NCBI GenBank assembly: GCA_040779345.1
Contig: JBFONU010000007.1
Location: 62,001-126,000, forward strand
Direction: 5' to 3'
Length of the DNA stretch: 64,000 bases
DNA from: Thalassotalea_H sp040779345
Lineage (GTDB): Bacteria > Pseudomonadota > Gammaproteobacteria > Enterobacterales > Alteromonadaceae
Below the pieces are notes generated by a model. It had not been told where the DNA came from, did no database searches, and worked only from the letters and a program-made list of their open reading frames with translations. The translations under genes and the position numbers were made by a program. Shown here in pieces: positions 1 to 8,961 of this stretch; the first letter of the stretch is position 1; each line of letters begins with the position of its first letter.

Positions 1-2
1 TG

Positions 3-1982
3 CGTGATATTCAAACAATAGGTTGGGTGGCAAAACGTCACTTTTTAGCAGACTCATTAGATGAGTTAGTTGAACACGATTATTTAACCCTTAATGAATA
101 TTTTGAATTATTAGAGTGTCAGGATTATTTATGGCGCATGCGCGCAGCACTTCATTTCATCGCAGGAAGAAGTGAAAATCGCCTATTATTTGATTACCAA
201 CCAGATGTTGCTCACCTAATGGGCTTTGGTGACGAAGGCAAAGTTGCTGTTGAAAAAATGATGAAGCGCTTTTTCCGGATCATTGGTCGTGTCGCCGAAT
301 TAAATAAAATGCTATTACTGCATTTCGAGTCATCAATCATTCAAAATAACGCTCATAATAACAAAATAGTGCTTAACGACGACTTTGTTGTATTAGACGG
401 GCAAATAAAAGCGACTAACAAAAGAATCTTCATGCGTTCAACCAAAATAATGGAGATGTTTTTATTAATTGCCCAACACGAAGAGATAACAGAACTTCAC
501 CCAGATACTATGCGTTTAATGAGAAATGCAAGACGTCGGCTTGTTTCTGGCATGATGGATTATGCGCCTTGTAGGAAAACTTTTTTAGAAATAATTAAAC
601 ATCCAAGGGGATTAGGTTTACCTTTTACCTTGATGCACCGTCACTCAATATTAGGTGCCTATTTACCCGCCTGGCGAAGCATTGTTGGCCAAATGCAATT
701 TGACTTATTTCATGCATATTCGGTAGATGAGCATAGTTATCGTTTGATCAAAAACCTCTATCGCTTCAGTCAGAAGGAATATAATCAAGAGTTCCCTTTA
801 TGCAGTAATATCGTTCAAAGGATCAGAAAACCAGAAGTACTTTTCTTAGCCGGAATTTTTCATGATATTGCTAAAGGACGCGGAGGAAATCATGCCGATC
901 TTGGTGCCATTGATGCCTTAGAGTTTAGTAAGGAACATCAGTTAAATAATCATGATGGAAGAATGATCGCATGGTTAGTAAAACAGCATTTATTAATGTC
1001 AGTAACAGCACAGCGAAGAGACATATCGGATCCAGAAGTTATCAAGAGATTTGCCAATATAGTCAGAGACGAAGCTCATTTAGATTACTTGTATTGTTTG
1101 ACCGTTGCTGATATGCGAGCAACCAATGAAAGCCTTTGGAACAGTTGGAAAGAAAATTTACTCGAAGAGTTGTATTATAGCACTAAACGAGCTTTTAGAA
1201 GCGGCCTAGAAAAACCGGTCGATCTACGTTCAAAAATACGTGAAAACCAACAACAAGCAATGAGCTTGTTAGTTGATGTTAATTTTGATCAAAATGATAT
1301 TAACGCTTTATGGTCTGAATTTAAGGCCGATTATTTTCTCCGCTATGCCCCTGAGCAAATTGTATGGCATTGCCAACATATTTTAACACATGATAAAAAT
1401 GAACCTTTAGTGTTAATCAGCCCAACTCCTTATCGAGGTGGTACAGAAGTTTTTGTTTATACAAAAGATAAACCTAATATTTTTGCAAATATTGTCTCAT
1501 TACTTCGTAGTAAATGTTTTTCAATTCATGATGCAAAAATCATTAGTACAAAAACAGGTTTCACCGCGAATACTTTTGTGATCCTAAATCAACAAGGGAA
1601 AGCGATAGATGATAGTTACCGCGCATTAGAAGTCGCGCAATCATTAACAAATATCCTCAAACAAAAGAATCCGCAAATAAAAATGAAACCACTGGCAAAA
1701 AGGTTAGAGCAATTTCATATACCAACTCAAGTCAGTTTTGTTGAAACCAAAACCAATAGAAGCACTCTGATAGAAATTGTGGCATTAGACTACCCAGGTC
1801 TGTTAGCGGAGTTCGCCAATATTTTTCAAGAATGTAAATTACATATTCATTCCGCAAAAATCACAACTTTTGGCGAAAAAGTAGAGGATGTCTTTATTGT
1901 TTCAAACCATGAAGAAAAGGCATTAACCGCGCAAGAACAACAAATATTAACCACTAAGTTGTGTAATAACTCAGCTTTGTAA
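3..1982 (+). CDS. glnD: Bifunctional uridylyltransferase/uridylyl-removing enzyme GlnD, C-terminal part
   Basis: GlnD uridylylates PII proteins when nitrogen is scarce and removes the UMP when glutamine is high, so it is the cell's nitrogen sensor. The frame is open to the left edge and reads R-D-I-Q-T-I-G-W before the GTG at 27, which matches the conserved GlnD interior. The gene therefore starts outside the window and the nucleotidyltransferase motif is missing here. An HD hydrolase domain with HDIAKGRGG lies near visible residue 280. Two C-terminal ACT domains follow, at about 470-550 and 580-645 (cores KPNIFANIV and DYPGLLAEF). dapD follows 32 bp downstream on the same strand, an order I recall from other gammaproteobacteria. 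The identification is firm; only the start is missing. Confidence 0.96.
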   Translation, partial: RDIQTIGWVAKRHFLADSLDELVEHDYLTLNEYFELLECQDYLWRMRAALHFIAGRSENRLLFDYQPDVAHLMGFGDEGKVAVEKMMKRFFRIIGRVAELNKMLLLHFESSIIQNNAHNNKIVLNDDFVVLDGQIKATNKRIFMRSTKIMEMFLLIAQHEEITELHPDTMRLMRNARRRLVSGMMDYAPCRKTFLEIIKHPRGLGLPFTLMHRHSILGAYLPAWRSIVGQMQFDLFHAYSVDEHSYRLIKNLYRFSQKEYNQEFPLCSNIVQRIRKPEVLFLAGIFHDIAKGRGGNHADLGAIDALEFSKEHQLNNHDGRMIAWLVKQHLLMSVTAQRRDISDPEVIKRFANIVRDEAHLDYLYCLTVADMRATNESLWNSWKENLLEELYYSTKRAFRSGLEKPVDLRSKIRENQQQAMSLLVDVNFDQNDINALWSEFKADYFLRYAPEQIVWHCQHILTHDKNEPLVLISPTPYRGGTEVFVYTKDKPNIFANIVSLLRSKCFSIHDAKIISTKTGFTANTFVILNQQGKAIDDSYRALEVAQSLTNILKQKNPQIKMKPLAKRLEQFHIPTQVSFVETKTNRSTLIEIVALDYPGLLAEFANIFQECKLHIHSAKITTFGEKVEDVFIVSNHEEKALTAQEQQILTTKLCNNSAL

Positions 1983-2014
1983 CTCATTTATTTTTAAGAT
2001 ATTTAGGAAAAAAC

Positions 2015-2845
2015 ATGTCCAAATTGCAAGATATCATCGAACAAGCCTTTGATGACAGGATGAACATAACGCCCGCAACGGTTTCTACTGAAATAAAGCA
2101 TGCGGTCTTAGACTCATTGGCCGCATTAAATGATGGCTCAGCCCGAGTTGCTGAAAAAGTTGCAGGCGAATGGGTTGTACATCAATGGCTTAAAAAAGCC
2201 GTTTTACTGTCATTTCGTATTTGGGATAACGAAGTTATTGATGGCGCAGAAAGCACATTCTTTGACAAAGTACCGATGAAATATAGCGCTTATACCCAAG
2301 AAATGTTTGAAGCTGACGGCGTTCGTGTTGTACCTGGCGCCTCAGTAAGAACGGGAAGTTTTATTGGTAAAAATGTCGTTGTCATGCCAAGTTTCGTTAA
2401 TATTGGTGCTTTTGTTGATGAAGGTTGTATGATCGATGGTTGGGCGACGGTAGGCTCGTGTGCGCAAATAGGTAAAAACGTTCACCTTTCTGGTGGTGTG
2501 GGTATTGGTGGGGTTTTAGAGCCTTTACAAGCTGGTCCAACAATCATCGAAGATAACTGCTTTATTGGTGCTCGCTCTGAAATTGTTGAAGGTGTTGTGG
2601 TTGAAGAAGGCGCTGTGATCTCAATGGGCGTATATATTGGCCAAAGTACACGCATTTTTGATCGTGAAACGGGTGAAGTTCATTATGGTCGAGTGCCAGC
2701 TGGTTCGGTTGTAGTGCCAGGAAATCTTCCTTCAAAGTGTGGTACTTATAGTTTATATGCCGCCATTATTGTTAAAAAAGTTGATGCAAAAACCCGTGCA
2801 AAAGTGGGTATTAATGCTTTACTTCGCTCAGTATCAGAAGAATAA
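2015..2845 (+). CDS. dapD: 2,3,4,5-tetrahydropyridine-2,6-dicarboxylate N-succinyltransferase
   Basis: DapD is cytoplasmic and transfers succinyl from succinyl-CoA to tetrahydrodipicolinate in the lysine/diaminopimelate pathway. The 276-residue length is normal for the family. The N-terminal helical part (LQDIIEQAFDDR) is followed by a left-handed beta-helix of hexapeptide repeats from about residue 105 to 230 (VVVMPSFVNIGAFVDEG, VGIGGVLEPLQ). The ATG at 2015 follows an AGGAAA element. It lies 32 bp after glnD and is probably co-transcribed. Nothing in it looks unusual. Confidence 0.97.
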   Translation: MSKLQDIIEQAFDDRMNITPATVSTEIKHAVLDSLAALNDGSARVAEKVAGEWVVHQWLKKAVLLSFRIWDNEVIDGAESTFFDKVPMKYSAYTQEMFEADGVRVVPGASVRTGSFIGKNVVVMPSFVNIGAFVDEGCMIDGWATVGSCAQIGKNVHLSGGVGIGGVLEPLQAGPTIIEDNCFIGARSEIVEGVVVEEGAVISMGVYIGQSTRIFDRETGEVHYGRVPAGSVVVPGNLPSKCGTYSLYAAIIVKKVDAKTRAKVGINALLRSVSEE

Positions 2846-2907
2846 TTCTCTTTTTATATTAATGGGTTATTGATACGTCAGCTGTTTATTAGCCAATGAG
2901 ACTTAAC

Positions 2908-2952
2908 AGTATCCGATGGGATGGAGAGTTTGTTGAACCACTATCGGATACT
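2908..2952. terminator. Inverted repeat downstream of dapD (terminator- or REP-like)
   Basis: AGTATCCGAT at 2908-2917 is the exact reverse complement of ATCGGATACT at 2943-2952, with a 25-nt loop. The arms are flanked by TTAA on one side and TAA on the other. There is no strong T tract, so it could be a weak terminator for dapD or a dispersed extragenic palindrome. Apart from this and the heptamer array at 3005-3070, I see nothing in the 330-bp gap between dapD and the convergent PaiB gene. Confidence 0.5.
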
Positions 2953-3004
2953 TAAATTTATCGCTGATAAACGGTAATTGTTCCAACATTAGTTAACGCT
3001 TAGC

Positions 3005-3070
3005 GTTTAATGTTTAATGTTTAATGTTTAATGTTTAATGTTTAATGTTTAATGTTTAATGTTTAATGTT
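3005..3070. repeat. Tandem heptamer repeat (GTTTAAT) x9
   Basis: Nine perfect copies of GTTTAAT run from 3005 to 3067, followed by a partial GTT. The array is intergenic, between the 3' ends of dapD and the PaiB-like gene, so copy-number change would not shift a reading frame. It is a candidate variable-number locus. Confidence 0.95.
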
Positions 3071-3175
3071 GAGCTTATCAAATGGCTTGGTATTGCTCAG
3101 CAAGTCGCAAGCTAATGAATTAGCGATAATATCGAATCTAGTCAAACAACACCTCCGCATTACTTTGCAACTTGT

Positions 3176-3811
3176 CTAGCCATTCATACTTTGTTGTACC
3201 AATTCAGCGATTTTTTGTGCATGACTCTCCGTTTCTTTCGATAAGCCAACAAAGACCCCACGCTTATTTTCTTCTGACTGGTTTTGACTCACCTTCCACT
3301 TGCCTTGAAGAGATTTAATCTTTATTTCAAAGCCGACAATAGCCGGAAGCATTCTCTGTGTATACTCTTGAGGCGCATCAGTAATTGACCAAGGAACAGC
3401 CTGTTTTGCTTCATGTTGAACGGTTAAATTATTTAACATCGCGAGTTTCCATTGTGCATCATGAATAAAGCGAATGATCCCTTTTACCTGCACACTGACA
3501 TAGTTCCAGGTTGGCACAACCCTTGGGTTGTCTTGTTTGCTCGGATAATGGTTAGGAGAGATATAGCAGTTTGGGCCATTAAAAATCACTAAAACTTGTG
3601 CGTTATCATTAAGGTTTTTCCAAAGCGGATTTGCTTTTGCAATATGCCCTTGTAAAACTGGTTTATCACCTGATTGATTTAAATATAAAGGTATGTGCTC
3701 TGCCTCTATTTCTAACTCAGAATGCGTCACTAATGTGGCAAATGGGTATTCGACCATTAAACCATTCAATTTATTGATATCTTCTTGATGAAATTTCTTA
3801 GGGTTATACAT
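3176..3811 (-). CDS. PaiB-family FMN-binding protein
   Basis: The 211-residue protein matches the PaiB/FMN-binding split-barrel family from end to end: N-terminal MYNPKKFHQEDI, central GPNCYISPNHYPS, VPTWNYVSVQVKG, and C-terminal IVGFEIKI and LQGKWKVSQNQ. In Bacillus PaiB is described as a transcriptional repressor of sporulation and protease genes. In proteobacteria the function is unclear and could be flavin- or heme-related. It is downstream of a GNAT acetyltransferase on the same strand, and a divergent MocR regulator lies beyond. This mirrors the PaiA (acetyltransferase)-PaiB pairing. Confidence 0.88.
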   Translation of the reverse strand: MYNPKKFHQEDINKLNGLMVEYPFATLVTHSELEIEAEHIPLYLNQSGDKPVLQGHIAKANPLWKNLNDNAQVLVIFNGPNCYISPNHYPSKQDNPRVVPTWNYVSVQVKGIIRFIHDAQWKLAMLNNLTVQHEAKQAVPWSITDAPQEYTQRMLPAIVGFEIKIKSLQGKWKVSQNQSEENKRGVFVGLSKETESHAQKIAELVQQSMNG

Positions 3812-3858
3812 TATTTTTCTACACTATTTGTTTCTGAAATCATTAAAGCTAAGCTTTT

Positions 3859-3918
3859 AATAACTCAGTATTTAACTACTCAGTAATTAACTACTAAGTA
3901 ATTAATAACTAAGCGACA
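3859..3918. repeat. Degenerate 15-bp tandem repeat, about four units
   Basis: Units start at 3859, 3874, 3889 and 3904. The two central copies, AACTACTCAGTAATT and AACTACTAAGTAATT, differ at one base. The last unit runs into the 3' end of the GNAT gene and supplies its final codons and stop. Slippage here could alter the C-terminus of that protein. Confidence 0.75.
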
Positions 3919-4528
3919 TTTTATTTTTAAGCTTTTGTTTTACCACTGCCCACTCATTATCAATAATTGAAAATATCGCGGTATCTCGAAAGGTGCCATC
4001 AGATAGAATTCGTTGATTACGTAAAACCCCTTCAAAACTTGCCCCTAACCGCCCTATCGCATTTCTTGATTTTTCATTTTTTTCATGAGTTTTAAACTCA
4101 ACTCTTATTGCGTTCAGATCTTCAAAGGCATGTTTTAATAAACAATATTTTGCATGAGTATTCACATAACTGCGCTGATATTTTGGGGTAATAAAGGTAA
4201 AGCCGATCTCAATATTGCGATCTTCCCTTTTGATTGAACAATAGCGCGTACTACCAACCAATTCATCACTCGCTTTATCAAAAATAGCAAAAGCGACATG
4301 TTCACCTTTATTAGTCATTTGCTGTGAATATTCTATCCACGATTTTGTGACAGAAAGTGATGTACATTTATCAGGCAAAGACCAACGCCAAATATCAGGA
4401 AACGATCCCGCTTGATAAAACCCCTCAAGGTGTTCAATACTTAACGGGCGAAGTATCACTTTATCAGTTGAAAGTATTATCGGCTGTGGTGCAAAAGGTT
4501 TAAGCGATTCTATTTTTATTTGCTGCAT
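3902..4528 (-). CDS. GNAT N-acetyltransferase, RimJ/RimL type
   Basis: The protein belongs to the GCN5-related family acting on ribosomal proteins or small amines. The region VILRPLSIEHLEGFYQA opens the fold, IEIGFTFITPKYQRSYVNTHAKY contains the acetyl-CoA-binding motif A, and RNAIGRLGASFEGVLR is the motif B region typical of RimJ/RimL types. I chose the ATG at 4528 because a GGAG sits 6 nt before it. An ATG 12 bp upstream (4540) is also possible but has no clear ribosome-binding site. It is the first gene of a pair with the PaiB-like gene and is divergent from a MocR regulator whose candidate operators lie in the shared gap. The substrate cannot be told from sequence. Confidence 0.85.
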   Translation of the reverse strand: MQQIKIESLKPFAPQPIILSTDKVILRPLSIEHLEGFYQAGSFPDIWRWSLPDKCTSLSVTKSWIEYSQQMTNKGEHVAFAIFDKASDELVGSTRYCSIKREDRNIEIGFTFITPKYQRSYVNTHAKYCLLKHAFEDLNAIRVEFKTHEKNEKSRNAIGRLGASFEGVLRNQRILSDGTFRDTAIFSIIDNEWAVVKQKLKNKMSLSY

Positions 4529-4570
4529 TGTTTTCTCCATAACATTTACTCAACCTATTCTCCTTCTTTA

Positions 4571-4615
4571 TGGTATAAATAAAACAACCAGTTTTAAAAA
4601 TTACTCTATACCAGT
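4571..4615. promoter_or_regulatory. Candidate MocR operator cluster
   Basis: The gap between the GNAT gene and the MocR gene contains TGGTATA (4571-4577) and its reverse complement TATACCA (4607-4613). Between them is the palindrome AAAAC-N5-GTTTT (4581-4595). ACCAGT occurs twice in direct orientation, at 4587-4592 and 4610-4615, with starts 23 bp apart. The second copy overlaps the GTG start of the MocR gene. Repeated half-sites of this kind are typical of GntR/MocR regulators. Binding by the adjacent regulator is inferred. Confidence 0.55.
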
Positions 4616-6083
4616 GAAAATTCTTAATTTAACGCTTAAACATTCATCCACAAAACGTTATTTAAACATTGCGGACGCCATTCGAACGTCAATTAAAAAA
4701 GGCAATGTTGCACCTTTAGAAAAGCTGCCATCGGCACGGTCATTAGCAGAACAGCTTAAAGTAAATCGTCATACCATTATGGCCGCATACAATGAACTGA
4801 TTGCACAAGGCTGGGTTGAAACAAAACAAAGACGAGGTTATACGGTCGCAAAAACGCTCCCTATTTATGAGTCAATGATCAGTAAAAGTCACTTGTCTAA
4901 TCCACTAAAGCCTCATCAATGGCGAGTTATAAAAGCAGATGACACTCAATCTAAACAACCGGCCTCACGATATCGTTATAATTTTGCTGGCGGTAATCCT
5001 GATATTAATTTATTTCCTTTCAATGAGTTTAGAACTTACCTTAACGACGCTTTAAACCGGCCAAATATCAGTGAATTAAATTACGGCGACAATGCGGGGT
5101 TTCCTGCTTTTATCAAAGAGGTTTCAATTTATCTTCGCAGAGTCAGATCTATTAACAATAAAGAAATTATCGTGGTAAACGGTACACAAGAAGCCCTGTA
5201 TATATTGGCGCAGGTTTTATTAACCGAGGGTGATAAAGTCGCTGTAGAAAGTTTAGGTTATCAACCCGCATGGAATGCTTTTAAAAATACTGGTGCGACA
5301 TTAATTGGCATAAAACAAACCTCACAAGGTATTGATGTTGAGCACCTTGAAAGCATGTTTAAACAACATAAAATTAGATTACTGTATTTAACGCCTTTAC
5401 ATCAGTACCCTACCACAACCACTTTACCAGCAGCTGAGCGAATCAAAGTGTACCGTTTAGCTCAACACTATCAAATTCCGATCATTGAAGACGATTATGA
5501 TCATGAATTTCATTATGATTCACAACCACTGGCTCCCATGGCAGCTAATGATCCTTCAGGGCTGATCATTTATTTATCTAGTTTTTCAAAACTAATGTTT
5601 CCAGGTATTCGTCTTGGGATTATTGCGGTTGATAAAACCTTGTCTGCCCATTTGATTAACTACCGAACCATTATTAACCATAAAGCCAATGTTGTATTGC
5701 AAGATGCTATTGCTAGGTGGATGAATGATGGCGCCTTTGAGCGGCAACTAAGAAAAGCGACTCGTGTTTATCAAAAAAGGCGCCAGTGCATGATAGAGGT
5801 ATTAACTGAATTTAAAAAAGAAGGCCTAGCAGTTGAATTCTTTGTCCCGCCAGGAGGCATGGCATTATGGGTAGATGTAGGTAGTAATGCAGAAAAAATT
5901 TCGATGCAAGCAAAAGCAATGGGGATATTTTTATTAGCCGAAAATTCGTTTCATTTAGAAAAAGACAATAACAAAGATAAATTTATACGATTAGGTTTTA
6001 GTGGCCAAGACGAAGAGAACATTCGGCAAGGTTTGTTGAAATTAAAGCCCTTGCTCAATAAAAATAACTCTTCAGTACCTTGA
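4614..6083 (+). CDS. MocR-family (GntR/aminotransferase) PLP-dependent transcriptional regulator
   Basis: This 489-residue protein has an N-terminal GntR winged helix at about 10-80 (PLEKLPSARSLAEQLKVNRHTIMAAY). A fold-type I aminotransferase domain follows from about residue 120. The PLP lysine lies in SSFSKLMFPGIRLG, preceded by EDDYDHEF. Family members sense PLP or an amino compound. Its position opposite the GNAT-PaiB pair suggests it controls them. The GTG at 4614 has no obvious ribosome-binding site and is embedded in a candidate operator, so the transcript may be leaderless or the start may differ. GabR- or PdxR-like functions are possible, but no gab or pdx genes are near. Confidence 0.9.
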   Translation: MKILNLTLKHSSTKRYLNIADAIRTSIKKGNVAPLEKLPSARSLAEQLKVNRHTIMAAYNELIAQGWVETKQRRGYTVAKTLPIYESMISKSHLSNPLKPHQWRVIKADDTQSKQPASRYRYNFAGGNPDINLFPFNEFRTYLNDALNRPNISELNYGDNAGFPAFIKEVSIYLRRVRSINNKEIIVVNGTQEALYILAQVLLTEGDKVAVESLGYQPAWNAFKNTGATLIGIKQTSQGIDVEHLESMFKQHKIRLLYLTPLHQYPTTTTLPAAERIKVYRLAQHYQIPIIEDDYDHEFHYDSQPLAPMAANDPSGLIIYLSSFSKLMFPGIRLGIIAVDKTLSAHLINYRTIINHKANVVLQDAIARWMNDGAFERQLRKATRVYQKRRQCMIEVLTEFKKEGLAVEFFVPPGGMALWVDVGSNAEKISMQAKAMGIFLLAENSFHLEKDNNKDKFIRLGFSGQDEENIRQGLLKLKPLLNKNNSSVP

Positions 6084-6207
6084 TATCAATAAAAAAACCA
6101 ACCATGCTGTATAGCAATAAGGTCAACTTTAGACACCATCTATTGAATAATTCAGCATATAAAACATAGACACACTTTATTTATGAAAGTCGAATGGATA
6201 GCTTAAT

Positions 6208-8883
6208 TTGAGAAATATATTCTTAATAATGATCGCTGCATGCGCTCACTTCTTATTAGTTAAATTTGGTTCGTTATTTACCCTTCCGTTTGGTTATGTC
6301 AGTTTAATTTGGCCAGTTTCAGGGGTAATGCTAGGGCTGTATTTTTTATATGGTCGCCCCATTATTGTCGGCACTTTAGTTTCTTCCTTATTTATTTTTT
6401 ATCAGCAAAGCCTCCTTTCTCCAATACCGAGTTATATTATCATCGCTTTATCGGCTATCGGTGTGTTACAACTGATACTGAGCAAACAATTGGTCAACCG
6501 CTTTTTAGTCATACCGATCCGCACGCATAAACCAAGTGAAATCATTAAGTTTCTCCTTTTAACGGGGCCCATTGCCTCTTTAATAACAAGTTCAATTTTT
6601 GCTTTAACCCTGAGTACATGGCTAAACTTACATGCCGACGTTTGGGTCTATTTATGGATGGCAAAATGGATAGGTGATTTTATAAGTATCATCTTTATTA
6701 CTCCTATCATTTTGTTTCTTGGTGAAACTCGTTATATACCTAGAGCAAAACGCCCCTTCGCCGCAATTACCACTAGTCTTTTAGTATTAACGATTATCTT
6801 CTCTTTTTATTATCTTAGTAACCAAAATAATTATGCAGAAAAAGAGCAGTATTTTCTAGAATCTATCCAGCCTTTTACAAAGGAAATGAACACCGTACAA
6901 ACGACAATAAAGCATCATTTAATCGCATTAGATGGGCTATTTCAAGCGAGTGAAAGTGTAACGAGAACTGAATTTAAAGCGTTTACCGATACAATATTCC
7001 AACCAAACTTTAAAATTCGAGCATTAGCGTTTCTGCCTTTAATATATGACCAAGACAGAAAAATATTTGAGCAGAAACTTTCTTCTGAGGGACTAGGTGA
7101 GCATATAAAATCACTCACAGACTCAGGCTTTCAACCAGCTAAAACCCAGCCTTACTACATCCCCATTCTATTTTCAGAGCCATTAGCATTAAATAAATCA
7201 GCCATTGGCTTAGATGTATCCACTCACCCTCCGGTAAAAAATAGTATTAATAAAGCAATTAAAGAAAAAAAACATGTTATCACGCCTTTGTTATCGCTCG
7301 TTCAACAGCAAAATAAATATACCGGGGTGATCGTTTATTATCCTACTTTTAAAGATAATGCCTTAATAGGCTTAGTAGAAGCCGTTTTTGAATTAGATAG
7401 CTTACTGTTAAACATTAATAACAGCACTAATAACAATAGGTTCACTTACCAAATGAGTTATGGTGACGATAATGTTATAACCTCTGACTCACATCGCTCA
7501 GACAGTATGTTTCATCATACCGTTGGCATTAATATATTTGATAAAAAAGGGCTGCTTTCATTTTCAAGTACGGATGAATTTGAATTAATTCTCATCGACT
7601 GGGGGAGCCTTTTTGTCATTATTTTTGGCTGCATTATTGGCATTATCTGTGTGATGTTTATCTTTTTAATCATCAGTTTTAACCATTCGCTGAAAAGAAA
7701 AGTCAAAGAAAGTACCGCCGAACTGATGAAAACTAATGAAGAATTATTGTATGCAAACACAGCAAAAAACCTCTTCTTAGCCAATATTAGTCATGAATAT
7801 AGAACACCATTAAATGCCATTATCGGCTTTACTGAAATAGCACAGCGCGAAATCAAAGATGACAATGCTCAAAATTATTTAACGAAAATAAATCACTCAT
7901 CGACTATTTTATTGAACATTGTCAATGACGTTCTCGATATATCCAAAATGCAGGCAGGCGAATTAAACCTTGAAAATAGATCATTTAATCCGTCGATAGA
8001 AACATTATCTGTGATCGAAATGTTAAACGAAAAAGCGGCGGAAAAATCAATAAAAATTAACACCATTTTTGCCGAAAATTTTAATCTATGGGTGGCTGGC
8101 GATGATTTTAGGTTCAAGCAAATATTGATTAATTTACTCAATAACGCGATTAAGTTTACCCAAAAAGGCATGATAAATATTGAAGGCGATTGCCAAGATA
8201 CTGACCATAACACTCGAATAATAACAGTTGTTGTTAAAGATACAGGGATAGGGATCAGTGAAGAGCATCAAAAACACATTTTCAACGCTTTTGCTCAGGC
8301 AGAAGGTTCAACCACTCGAAAATATGGTGGTACAGGTTTAGGGTTATCAATCGTTAAACAACTCTCAGAGTTAATGAATGGCAATGTCACATTAAAAAGT
8401 AAACAGAAAGAAGGCAGCGAGTTTACGGTCACACTTGAGTTACCTCAATCATCCAAACCGTGCAAAAATGAGCTAGCCTTTGATAATTTGACTCAAACAA
8501 TGCAATTTAAAGGCATTAATATTTTAGTTGTTGAAGACAATAAAATTAACCAAATTATTGTGCAAAAACAGTTAAAACCTTTAGGAGTTACCTGTGATCT
8601 GGTCAATGATGGAGAACAAGCGCTAGCATATCTTGAAATGCATAAACCCAAATTGATCCTGATGGATTTACAAATGCCTAATATGGATGGATTCACCGCG
8701 TCGAGTATCATTAAACAAAATGAGCATTTAAAAGATATTCCAATTGTTATATTAAGTGCCAGTGTTGGTAAAGCAGATAAAGAGAGGGCTGCTGAATTAG
8801 GTATTGAAGATTTTATTAATAAACCCTTTCAACAAGCCGATTTACACCATGTCTTAAATAAATATCTCTCTGCGGAAAAGTAA
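6208..8883 (+). CDS. Hybrid sensor histidine kinase with MASE1 and CHASE sensor domains
   Basis: This 891-residue membrane kinase begins with a multi-helix MASE1 domain (about 1-205, GYVSLIWPVSGVMLGLYF). A periplasmic CHASE domain (about 230-400, IRALAFLPLIYDQDRK) and a further transmembrane helix near 465-490 follow. The HisKA domain carries phospho-accepting His about 529 in NISHEYRTPLNAIIGF. The ATPase has N box NLLNNAIKFT, G1 DTGIGIS and G2 GGTGLGLS. The C-terminal receiver has phospho-acceptor Asp about 820 in MDLQMPNMDG. No output domain or adjacent response regulator is present, so a separate HPt or regulator is needed. The start used is TTG; an ATG at 6229 is equally plausible. Confidence 0.93.
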   Translation: MRNIFLIMIAACAHFLLVKFGSLFTLPFGYVSLIWPVSGVMLGLYFLYGRPIIVGTLVSSLFIFYQQSLLSPIPSYIIIALSAIGVLQLILSKQLVNRFLVIPIRTHKPSEIIKFLLLTGPIASLITSSIFALTLSTWLNLHADVWVYLWMAKWIGDFISIIFITPIILFLGETRYIPRAKRPFAAITTSLLVLTIIFSFYYLSNQNNYAEKEQYFLESIQPFTKEMNTVQTTIKHHLIALDGLFQASESVTRTEFKAFTDTIFQPNFKIRALAFLPLIYDQDRKIFEQKLSSEGLGEHIKSLTDSGFQPAKTQPYYIPILFSEPLALNKSAIGLDVSTHPPVKNSINKAIKEKKHVITPLLSLVQQQNKYTGVIVYYPTFKDNALIGLVEAVFELDSLLLNINNSTNNNRFTYQMSYGDDNVITSDSHRSDSMFHHTVGINIFDKKGLLSFSSTDEFELILIDWGSLFVIIFGCIIGIICVMFIFLIISFNHSLKRKVKESTAELMKTNEELLYANTAKNLFLANISHEYRTPLNAIIGFTEIAQREIKDDNAQNYLTKINHSSTILLNIVNDVLDISKMQAGELNLENRSFNPSIETLSVIEMLNEKAAEKSIKINTIFAENFNLWVAGDDFRFKQILINLLNNAIKFTQKGMINIEGDCQDTDHNTRIITVVVKDTGIGISEEHQKHIFNAFAQAEGSTTRKYGGTGLGLSIVKQLSELMNGNVTLKSKQKEGSEFTVTLELPQSSKPCKNELAFDNLTQTMQFKGINILVVEDNKINQIIVQKQLKPLGVTCDLVNDGEQALAYLEMHKPKLILMDLQMPNMDGFTASSIIKQNEHLKDIPIVILSASVGKADKERAAELGIEDFINKPFQQADLHHVLNKYLSAEK

Positions 8884-8961
8884 ATTTTCTATGACGCTAT
8901 TACCTTGAAATAAATAGAAGTTCCCTGTTATATCTGGCTCATTTCACTTTCTTTAATATCG

